Source: Qipengyuania sediminis (GTDB lineage: Bacteria; Pseudomonadota; Alphaproteobacteria; Sphingomonadales; Sphingomonadaceae). From it: 64,000 bases of DNA. The notes below the pieces were generated by a model. That model did not search any database. It was not told where the DNA came from and saw nothing but the letters and a program-made list of their open reading frames with translations. The stretch is from positions 1,674,001 to 1,738,000 of the forward strand of contig NZ_CP037948.1 in the NCBI RefSeq assembly GCF_004358425.1, written 5' to 3'. Positions 54,267-61,387 of the stretch are shown here, one piece after another. The translations under genes and the position numbers were made by a program. Within the stretch, counting starts at the first letter, position 1. Every line of letters begins with the position of its first letter.

Positions 54267-55636
54267 CGGCTGTGCTCCGCGAAGGGATTCTTGCTGGTCT
54301 TCAGCGTCACACGCACCGGCACCGCTTCGAACCCCAGCGCCTTGCGGATACCGTTGACGAGATAGCGTTCGTAACTCTTGGGCAGCGCGTCCAGCCGGCT
54401 GCCGAATATGACGAAGCGCGGCGGGCGGGTGCCGGCCTGGGTGATATAGCGCAGCTTGATCCGCTTGCCGCCCGGCGCGGGCGGGGGGTTGGCCTCCAGC
54501 GCATCGTCAAACCAGCGGTTGAGCGCGGCGGTCGGCACCCGCTTCGACCAGGCCTCGCGCAGCTCGAAGGCGGCACCGATCATGGTGTCCAGCCCCTTCC
54601 CGGTCTGCGCGCTGACCGTCAGCACCGGTAGCCCGCGCACCTGGCTGAGCCCCTCTTCGAGCGCCGCCTTGATGCCGTTGAAAAGCGCGCTGGCGTTATC
54701 CGCCACGTCCCATTTGTTGATCGCGATCATGAGCGCGCGCCCTTCCTCGAGGACCAGGCTGGCGATCTTCAAATCCTGATGTTCGAGCCCGCGCGTGGCG
54801 TCGAGCAGCAGCACCACCACCTCGGCGAAATCGACCGCGCGGCGGGCATCCGCGACGCTCAGCTTCTCGAGCTTGTCGGTGACCTGCGCCTTCTTGCGCA
54901 TGCCCGCCGTGTCGATCAGTCTGACCTCGCGCGACTCTCCCTGCCTGTCGGTCCACTGCCAGTCGACCGCAATCGAATCGCGGGTTATCCCTGCCTCGGG
55001 CCCCGTCAGCAGCCGATTTTCACCGAGCAGGCGATTGATGAGCGTCGATTTGCCCGCATTGGGCCTGCCGACGATGGCGAGCTTGAGCGGCCCCGCCTCC
55101 TCGTCATCATCCGCAGCTTCCTCGGCAGCTTCGGCCTTGGCGCCGACGATCGGCCACAGCGCGTCGAACAGGTCGGCGACCCCCTCCCCGTGCTCGGCGG
55201 AGAGCGCGACCGGCTCGCCGAACCCCAGTGCGAAGCTTTCGTAGATGCCCGGATCGCCCGCGCGCCCCTCCGCCTTGTTGGCGACCAGCACCACCGGCAC
55301 GCCCTGCCCGCGCAGCCAGCGTGCGATCTCCTGATCGAGCGGCGTTACCCCGGCGCGCGCATCAAACACGAACAGCGCGGCATCGGCCCCCTCCAGGCTC
55401 GCCTCCGTCTGCGCCCGCATCCGGCCGGGCAGGCTTGCGGCGTCATCGTCTTCCCAACCCGCCGTATCGACCGCCGTAAATTCGAGCCCGGCGACGTTGG
55501 CGTCGCCAAGCCGCCGGTCGCGCGTGACGCCGGGCTGGTCGTCCACCAGCGCCAGCTTTTTGCCGATCAAGCGGTTGAAGAGCGTCGATTTGCCGACATT
55601 GGGCCGGCCGATGATGATGACGACCGGCTTTGTCAT
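54263..55636 (-). CDS. der: GTPase Der (EngA), ribosome assembly
   Basis: A 457-residue double-GTPase needed for 50S maturation. The first G domain has GRPNVGKSTLFNRL, DTAGWE and NKAEG. The second has GRPNAGKSTLINRL, DTAGMR and NKWD. A C-terminal KH-like domain (about 365-440) follows. An acidic insertion (EEAADDDEEAG) joins the two G domains. Confidence 0.97.
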   Translation of the reverse strand: MTKPVVIIIGRPNVGKSTLFNRLIGKKLALVDDQPGVTRDRRLGDANVAGLEFTAVDTAGWEDDDAASLPGRMRAQTEASLEGADAALFVFDARAGVTPLDQEIARWLRGQGVPVVLVANKAEGRAGDPGIYESFALGFGEPVALSAEHGEGVADLFDALWPIVGAKAEAAEEAADDDEEAGPLKLAIVGRPNAGKSTLINRLLGENRLLTGPEAGITRDSIAVDWQWTDRQGESREVRLIDTAGMRKKAQVTDKLEKLSVADARRAVDFAEVVVLLLDATRGLEHQDLKIASLVLEEGRALMIAINKWDVADNASALFNGIKAALEEGLSQVRGLPVLTVSAQTGKGLDTMIGAAFELREAWSKRVPTAALNRWFDDALEANPPPAPGGKRIKLRYITQAGTRPPRFVIFGSRLDALPKSYERYLVNGIRKALGFEAVPVRVTLKTSKNPFAEHSR

Positions 55637-55644
55637 GCGAAGAG

Positions 55645-55968
55645 TCAGTCTTTCCGAGCGACCGGAGCGCCGTCACCCAGATCCTGGAACCAGGCTTCCA
55701 CCGGCCCGGTCAGCTTCAGCGTCAGCGGCTGTCCCTTGCGGTCCATCGTCTTGCCCGCCTGGACCCGCACCCATCCTTCGGTGATCGAATATTCCTCGAT
55801 ATCGGTCCGCTCGCGCCCCTTGAAGCGGATGCCGACCCCGCGGCGAAGCTGCGCCTCGTTGAAGTGCGGGCTTTTCGGATTGACGGAGAGATGATCAGCC
55901 GGAACATCGCGCCCCGTTTCGGGAGCAGCGGCTTCTGCGGGTTCGGGGGAGGCGGGGCTGTCGCTCAT
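55645..55968 (-). CDS. DUF3297 protein
   Basis: A 107-residue protein. An acidic/Ala N-terminus is followed by HLSVNPKSPHFNEAQLRRGV and GIRFKGRERTDIEEYSITEG, the DUF3297 domain found widely in glutathione-metabolism-unrelated small cytosolic proteins. Function unknown. It precedes der by 8 bp on the same strand. Confidence 0.88.
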   Translation of the reverse strand: MSDSPASPEPAEAAAPETGRDVPADHLSVNPKSPHFNEAQLRRGVGIRFKGRERTDIEEYSITEGWVRVQAGKTMDRKGQPLTLKLTGPVEAWFQDLGDGAPVARKD

Positions 55969-56000
55969 GGCGCGCCTCTAACCGGGCGGGCCAGTTGCGG

Positions 56001-56177
56001 TCAATCCGGCGGCGGGGGCGTCTCCAAGGGACCGGTGTCGGGTTGGTCGTAATCAGGAGACGGCGCATCGAAGCCCGGGGGCGCCTGCTGTGGCGCCTCC
56101 ATCGGCGGATTGCTTGATGGCATCTCTTGCGGCGCGCTGTCGGGATAATCGTTGTCGGGCGCGGGCTGGCTGGCCAT
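56001..56177 (-). CDS. Tiny Pro/Asp-rich protein, function unknown
   Basis: A 58-residue protein, MASQPAPDNDYPDSAPQEMP onward, with Pro, Asp and Gln making up much of it; predicted disordered. ATG 56177 has GGAGAG five bases upstream. A GTG two codons earlier overlaps the preceding stop. It follows the other tiny protein directly. Confidence 0.5.
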   Translation of the reverse strand: MASQPAPDNDYPDSAPQEMPSSNPPMEAPQQAPPGFDAPSPDYDQPDTGPLETPPPPD

Positions 56178-56179
56178 GA

Positions 56180-56344
56180 TCACTCTCCATTCTCGGCGAA
56201 TTGGGGATCGCGTTCGCTGACGATCTGGGGGGGCTGCGTGTGGTCGGCTTCGACCGGCCCCTCATGCTCGCCCTCGATGGCCATTTCGGCAGCCGGAACC
56301 GGCGGCAGGCGGGGATCGGGCACGGGGACCTCGGCTTGGGGCAT
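56180..56344 (-). CDS. Tiny acidic Pro-rich protein, function unknown
   Basis: A 54-residue protein (MPQAEVPVPDPRLPPVPAAE onward), acidic and proline-rich, predicted disordered. A strong GAGGAGAG ribosome-binding site precedes the ATG, which supports real translation despite the size. Overlaps or abuts the next tiny gene. Confidence 0.5.
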   Translation of the reverse strand: MPQAEVPVPDPRLPPVPAAEMAIEGEHEGPVEADHTQPPQIVSERDPQFAENGE

Positions 56345-56480
56345 GGCGGCTCTCCTCAAACGAACCAACCCCCGGCGTCCCCGCCCGTTCCGCACATGCT
56401 TGCCCTTTCCCCCCGCCCCGCGTAGAGGGCGCCGGCCATCGCGCCGCGGCTCGCCCCGCGGTGCGGCTGTCCTATGGCCG

Positions 56481-56565
56481 GCGGGCGTGGCGGAATTGGT
56501 AGACGCACCAGATTTAGGTTCTGGCATCGCAAGATGTGGGGGTTCGAGTCCCTTCGCCCGCACCA
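56481..56565 (+). tRNA. tRNA-Leu (anticodon TAG)
   Basis: Class II tRNA. Acceptor GCGGGCG (56481-56487) pairs with CGCCCGC (56555-56561). The anticodon arm CCAGA-TTTAGGT-TCTGG gives TAG. A long variable arm and encoded CCA are present. No structured repeat follows; tig begins 67 bp later. Confidence 0.97.
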
Positions 56566-56631
56566 GTCCGGCCCGTTCACTGCCACCGGACGCGGACGCC
56601 ACAATCATCGGGCTAGAGAGTTCATCCTTCC

Positions 56632-58158
56632 ATGCAGATCACCGAGACTACCAACCAGGGCCTGAAGCGCGGCTACAAGCTGACCATTCCCGCCGCCGAT
56701 ATCGACGGGCGCATCACGGCCGAGCTCAAGAAGATCGCGCCGACCGTGCGGATGCCCGGCTTCCGCCCCGGCAAGGTGCCCGCCAATCTGCTGCGCAAGA
56801 TGCATGGCGAGCAGCTTCACGCGCAGGCAGTGCAGGAAACCATCCGCGAGGCGGTGGATGGGCTGATCAAGGACAAGGCGCTGCGTCCCGCGATGCAGCC
56901 GCGGGTCGCGCTTGGCGAAGGCTATGCCGAAGGGCGCGATGCCGAGCTTTCGGTCGATCTCGAAGTGCTGCCGCAGGTCACTGCACCCAGCACCGAAGGC
57001 CTCACGATCGAGCGCCTGGTGGTGCCGGTGACCGATGCCGAGGTCGACGAGGCGCTCGCGCGCATCGCCGGCCAGAACAAAAGCTATACCGACGCCAAGA
57101 AGGGCAGGAAGGCCGCGGCAGGCGACCAGCTGATCATCGATTTCGTCGGCCGCACCGGCGGAGTGGAGTTCGAAGGCGGCAAGGCCGAAGGCGCGGCGCT
57201 GGTATTGGGTTCGGGCACCTTCATCCCCGGATTCGAGGAGCAGCTGACGGGCGTTAGGGCTGGCGACCGCAAGACGATCGCCGTGACCTTCCCCGCCGAT
57301 TATCCGGCGAAGGAGCTTGCCGGCAAGAACGCCGAATTCGATGTGACCGTCCAGGCGGTCAAGGTCGAAGGCGAGGGCCAGGTCGATGACGATTTCGCCA
57401 AGAACCTCGGGCTCGAGAGCCTAGAGCAGCTGCGCGGTCTTGTTCGTGGGCAGCTCGAGCAGGAGACGAACGGCCTCACCCGCACGCAAATGAAGCGCGC
57501 CCTGCTCGACCAGCTTGCTGCCGGGCATGATTTCGATGTGCCCGAGCAGATGGTGGAGGCCGAGTTCGAGCAGATCTGGACGCAGCTCGAGCAGGAAGCG
57601 GCGAAGAGCGAAGACCCTGAAGCCGCCAAGCGCGAGATCGAGGCCGAGCGCGAGGATTACCGCCGCATCGCGGTGCGCCGCGTGCGCCTCGGCCTGCTCC
57701 TGTCGGAGATCGGACAGGCGAACAATATCCAGGTCTCGAGCCAGGAAATGCAGATGCTGATGCAGCAGGCGGCGCAGCAATATCGCCCGGAGGATCGCGA
57801 GCGCTTCCTGCAGTTCGTCCAGAACGAGCCGATGGCCGCCGCCCAGCTCCGCGCGCCGCTTTATGAAGACAAGGTGGTCGATTTCCTGTTCGACAAGGCC
57901 GAAATCACCACTCGCGAGGTGACGCGCGAGGAATTGGAAGCCGCGATCGAAGCGGATGAGGATAGCGGGTCGCAGCCGGAGAAGGCCCCAGGCAAGAAGG
58001 CGAAAAAGAACAGCGCTCCCGAGGCCGCCCCTGCTGCCGCGAAGAAAGGCGGCAAGAAAGCCGCGGCGAAAGTCGAGGCGGAGAGCCGGCCCGGCGATGC
58101 CGCGGTCCAGCCCGAGAACAAGAAGAGCCGCAAGAAGCCGGCCGCCCCCTCGGCCTGA
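56632..58158 (+). CDS. tig: Trigger factor chaperone
   Basis: A 508-residue ribosome-associated chaperone. The N-terminal ribosome-binding domain has VRMPGFRPGKVPANLLRK (signature GFRxGxxP). The FKBP-type PPIase lies at about 155-240 (AAGDQLIIDFVGRTGGVEFEGG), and the C-terminal helical domain at about 250-430. The last 70 residues are a Lys/Ala/Pro-rich tail (KKAKKNSAPEAAPAAAKKGG), longer than in E. coli (432 residues). Confidence 0.95.
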   Translation: MQITETTNQGLKRGYKLTIPAADIDGRITAELKKIAPTVRMPGFRPGKVPANLLRKMHGEQLHAQAVQETIREAVDGLIKDKALRPAMQPRVALGEGYAEGRDAELSVDLEVLPQVTAPSTEGLTIERLVVPVTDAEVDEALARIAGQNKSYTDAKKGRKAAAGDQLIIDFVGRTGGVEFEGGKAEGAALVLGSGTFIPGFEEQLTGVRAGDRKTIAVTFPADYPAKELAGKNAEFDVTVQAVKVEGEGQVDDDFAKNLGLESLEQLRGLVRGQLEQETNGLTRTQMKRALLDQLAAGHDFDVPEQMVEAEFEQIWTQLEQEAAKSEDPEAAKREIEAEREDYRRIAVRRVRLGLLLSEIGQANNIQVSSQEMQMLMQQAAQQYRPEDRERFLQFVQNEPMAAAQLRAPLYEDKVVDFLFDKAEITTREVTREELEAAIEADEDSGSQPEKAPGKKAKKNSAPEAAPAAAKKGGKKAAAKVEAESRPGDAAVQPENKKSRKKPAAPSA

Positions 58159-58171
58159 CTGTAGCGCGTTG

Positions 58172-58194
58172 GCGCTCCGCTAGCGGCGGAGCGC
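58172..58194. terminator. Bidirectional hairpin between tig and the TonB receptor
   Basis: Nine-base perfect arms GCGCTCCGC/GCGGAGCGC around TAGCG lie between two convergent genes, 14 bp after tig. No T-run is present, but the position suits a shared terminator. Confidence 0.5.
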
Positions 58195-58201
58195 TGATAG
58201 G

Positions 58202-60346
58202 CTAGAAGTTGCCGCGCACGGAAAGCCGGAAGATCGGCCCGATCAACTGATCGCGGTCCTCGATGAAGGCTACGGGCGAACTGCCGCGGAGCCCGGTATA
58301 GATCGTGCGATAATTGACGTGGCGCGCGTTGGCGAGATTGATCACGTCGAACCGGACGATCGCTCCCAGCACGTCCTTGTGCTCGATGAAATAGGCGTCG
58401 AATACCGGCCCTTCGACATCGAGACCGATCTCGTTCAAGCGGTAATAGGGTTGGCGCTCCGACATCTCGAACCCCGCGCCCCAGGCCCAATCCGTGCCGG
58501 GCACGTCGTGCCGCAAACCGACATCGACGAAGCTGGTGGTGAGGTTAGCGAGCTGTCGGGGATTACCGGTCAGAGGATCCTTGAGCGAGGATTTCTGTAG
58601 AATCACATTGGTATCGAGCCGCCCGCCCTTGAAGCCTAGAGGTTCGAGAGTGAAGGTGCTGGTCCATTCGAAGCCATAGCGTTCGACCGAGGGGATATTG
58701 CCGCGTCCTTCTCCCCCGCCCGGAAGCGGCACCAGATCGACGAAGTCGGTTACGCCGCGGTAGAACAGGCGCAGGTTCGTGTTGCCGAGCGCCCCCAGGT
58801 CCTTCTTTGCGGCGAGATCGATGTTCCACGCCTGATCGGGCACCAGCTCGAAATTGCTGTCGTTCTGGTTCTCGGCGTCGAGAAAAACGCGGCCGAGAAA
58901 GTCGCCGAAATTGAGCTGGCCGACGGCGCGCTGCACCTTGAGAGAGATGTCGAGGCCCTTCTGCGGCGCCCAGGCGATGCTGACGCTGCCTTTGGGGCGC
59001 AGGAAGGTGCGCACCGCCCCGCCCGGCCCGGTCTGGCTGATCGTCGAGCGCTCGCCCGCCAATGTCGCTTGCAGCGAAAGCTTGGCCGAAAGCGGCCGGC
59101 TGTAGCTGACGCTTGCTTCGTAACGCTTCTCGCGCACGCCGCCGTCGCCGGCGGGAAAGGGAACCTCGATGAAGCCGCCGCCCGGCGCGAGGTCGAACAG
59201 GCTCGCTTCCTTGTCAAGCCGGTTGAAGGCCGCCTCGGTGGCGAGCTGCCAGTCCGCGCCCCCGCTTTTCCAGCCGAACTCGGCCCGGCCGATCACCTCG
59301 CCAGCCTGTACCATCTGCGCATAGCGCCCACCGCTCGCATCCGTGCCCGAAACGGTCGTCACGACCTGCTCGCTGAACCGCCCCTCGTCGAACCGGTTTA
59401 GCGCGATCAGCTTGAGCGAACCGCCGAGCAGCGGGAACTGATAATCGCCGCCGATTTCGTACTCATAGCTGCGGAAGCGGCCATCGCGGACGCGAAGGCG
59501 CGGCGCGCCGCCCACCGGAACGCGGGTCTCTGTCTCATTCGAATCTTCATAGGCACGCTGATAGGAAGCGTTGAGATTGGCCACCCCGCCGCCGGCGCCA
59601 TTGTGCTTCAGCTGCACGCTCGCCTTGGGCGAGTCATAGTCCGACCACAGGCGCCCGTCGCGCGCCTCGCGAAGTGAGCCATCGCCGTCGAGAATGCGAT
59701 AGGGTCCGCCGAACGCACCGCGGCCGACATCATTGTTCAGCGCGACGGTATATTCGAGCCGCCCAAGCGTGCCTTTCACCGACAGCTCGGCATCGGTGTA
59801 AGCGGGATGAGCGTAATGCGCCCGCGCTTCGCCGCGCCAGGCGAACTGGCCGGAAAAGGTATCCGGCCTGGTGATGACGTCCGCTGCCTGGCCGGATAGG
59901 CCCGGGATCGACAGCGTCGCGCCGTCGACGATATCGATCCGCACGACGCTTGCTGCCGGAATGCGCGCGAGCTGTGAAAAGAGATCGTCGGACTTCGATG
60001 CCAGTCGCTGGCCGTTGACGATCACATTGTCGGTCGCCTGGCCTAAGCCGCGCGCGCCGCTTTGATCCGCACGGATCTGAAAGCCCGGTACGTTGCGCAG
60101 CATGTCGAGCGCATTTTTCGGTGCGAAGCGCGCAAAATCGGCGGCGGTGTAACTTTGCCGACCTTCTACATTTGCGGGCGGAGGGGCTGCCGGGGGCGGG
60201 GCATCGCCCGTTGCGGGCTGAACCGGGCTCGCCGAGGCCGCGGCGGGCGGAGGGGCGGCAGGCTCCTGCGCACAAAGCGGTATGGCAGCGCTCGCCAAGG
60301 ATAGCGCAACGATGCGTCGGGCGGCGGGGGACGTGCGACAGCTCAT
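58202..60346 (-). CDS. TonB-dependent outer-membrane receptor
   Basis: A 714-residue protein. A signal peptide (about 1-26) is followed by a Pro/Ala-rich segment. The plug domain (about 60-165) has NALDMLRNVPGFQI and VNGQRLASKSD. A beta-barrel continues to the C-terminal Phe (FRLSVRGNF). The substrate is unknown; carrier-type features such as RTIYTGLRG and VRFDVINLANARHVN are those of the oligosaccharide- or siderophore-type receptors, not decisive. It lies between tig and clpP, in the opposite direction. Confidence 0.9.
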   Translation of the reverse strand: MSCRTSPAARRIVALSLASAAIPLCAQEPAAPPPAAASASPVQPATGDAPPPAAPPPANVEGRQSYTAADFARFAPKNALDMLRNVPGFQIRADQSGARGLGQATDNVIVNGQRLASKSDDLFSQLARIPAASVVRIDIVDGATLSIPGLSGQAADVITRPDTFSGQFAWRGEARAHYAHPAYTDAELSVKGTLGRLEYTVALNNDVGRGAFGGPYRILDGDGSLREARDGRLWSDYDSPKASVQLKHNGAGGGVANLNASYQRAYEDSNETETRVPVGGAPRLRVRDGRFRSYEYEIGGDYQFPLLGGSLKLIALNRFDEGRFSEQVVTTVSGTDASGGRYAQMVQAGEVIGRAEFGWKSGGADWQLATEAAFNRLDKEASLFDLAPGGGFIEVPFPAGDGGVREKRYEASVSYSRPLSAKLSLQATLAGERSTISQTGPGGAVRTFLRPKGSVSIAWAPQKGLDISLKVQRAVGQLNFGDFLGRVFLDAENQNDSNFELVPDQAWNIDLAAKKDLGALGNTNLRLFYRGVTDFVDLVPLPGGGEGRGNIPSVERYGFEWTSTFTLEPLGFKGGRLDTNVILQKSSLKDPLTGNPRQLANLTTSFVDVGLRHDVPGTDWAWGAGFEMSERQPYYRLNEIGLDVEGPVFDAYFIEHKDVLGAIVRFDVINLANARHVNYRTIYTGLRGSSPVAFIEDRDQLIGPIFRLSVRGNF

Positions 60347-60463
60347 GGTTTGACCCTACCGATCACGCGGGCCATGTCCCCCTGACCTCGACAGACGCCC
60401 GATGCGTGCGGATCAACGACATTTGTAGTCGCGTTACCAGGCGGCCCTGTCATCCCCCTGCCC

Positions 60464-60492
60464 TTGAATTGCACTGCGAACTCGCGACATAG
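60464..60492 (+). promoter_or_regulatory. Candidate promoter for clpP
   Basis: TTGAAT (60464-60469) and ACATAG (60487-60492) are 17 bp apart. The upstream part also reads CTTGAA, the -35 of heat-shock sigma-32 promoters, but the matching -10 is not convincing. Confidence 0.3.
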
Positions 60493-60525
60493 GGCACCGA
60501 TTGAGACGAGAGGACGAGGCATTTC

Positions 60526-61221
60526 ATGATCGATCTGTTCGGCGGCGACGCTTACCGCACCCAGGGCCAGTTCACGCGCGATCCGGTGACAGGGGCGCTG
60601 GTGCCGGTCGTGGTCGAGCAGACCAGCCGCGGAGAGCGCAGTTTCGATATCTTCTCGCGCCTGTTGCGCGAGCGGATCGTCTTCGTGACCGATCAAATCG
60701 AAGACAACATGGCCTCTCTTATCGTCGCCCAGCTGCTGTTCCTCGAAAGCGAGAATCCTTCGAAACCGATCAGCATGTACATCAACTCGCCGGGCGGCGT
60801 GGTTACGGCGGGGCTCGCGATCCACGACACCATGCAGTACATCAAGCCGCGCGTTTCCACCGTCTGCGTCGGCCAGGCGGCGAGTATGGGCAGCTTCCTG
60901 CTGGCAGCGGGCGAGCCTGGCATGCGCATCGCGCTGCCGAACGCGAGGATCATGGTGCACCAGCCTTCGGGCGGCGCGCGCGGAATGGCCGCCGATATTG
61001 AAATCCAAGCGCGCGAAATCCTGCGGATGCGAAAGCGCCTCAATTCGCTCTACGCCAAATACACAGGCAAAACGCTCGACGAGATCGAGAAAGCGATGGA
61101 CCGCGACACGTTCCTCGAAGCCGATGAGGCCATGGCCTTCGGCATCGTCGACAAGGTGTTCGAGAGCCGGCCCGAGAACGAGTCTGCCGAAAGCGACGGC
61201 AGCGGCGGCGCGCCGGAGTAA
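60526..61221 (+). CDS. clpP: ATP-dependent Clp protease proteolytic subunit
   Basis: A 231-residue serine protease that forms the ClpXP chamber. The catalytic triad is S120 in [10 protein letters not shown]145 in MVHQPSGG, and probably D194 in MDRDTFLEA. The [11 protein letters not shown] loop is conserved. The C-terminal [15 protein letters not shown] is an acidic extension. In many alphaproteobacteria clpX follows directly; here a 2.6-kb insertion separates them. Confidence 0.96.
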   Translation: MIDLFGGDAYRTQGQFTRDPVTGALVPVVVEQTSRGERSFDIFSRLLRERIVFVTDQIEDNMASLIVAQLLFLESENPSKPISMYINSPGGVVTAGLAIHDTMQYIKPRVSTVCVGQAASMGSFLLAAGEPGMRIALPNARIMVHQPSGGARGMAADIEIQAREILRMRKRLNSLYAKYTGKTLDEIEKAMDRDTFLEADEAMAFGIVDKVFESRPENESAESDGSGGAPE

Positions 61222-61245
61222 GCTTTCCTTCCTGTGGCTCCGGTT

Positions 61246-61260
61246 CGGCCTTTAAGGCCG
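61246..61260. terminator. Palindromic hairpin after clpP
   Basis: CGGCC-TTTAA-GGCCG, 24 bp after the clpP stop. Short stem, AT loop, no T-run; a weak terminator candidate. Confidence 0.4.
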
Positions 61261-61309
61261 GCCGCACCTGCACGCGCGTTTTCGGGGCACCCACCGCAGC
61301 ATCGAGAGT

Positions 61310-61330
61310 TGCCAAATATTATCTTTGGCA
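61310..61330. promoter_or_regulatory. AT-rich inverted repeat upstream of the GT-UGM fusion (operator-like)
   Basis: TGCCAAA (61310-61316) and TTTGGCA (61324-61330) are perfect 7-bp arms around TATTATC, 57 bp before the start codon. It is a marked AT-rich island in GC-rich DNA, as expected for a repressor or activator site, or for a promoter -10 region inside the loop. Confidence 0.45.
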
Positions 61331-61387
61331 CGCGTCTCTGTGCGCGCAGCTTCTGATCCTCTGGAAACAGCTTTCGGAAAGGTGAAC

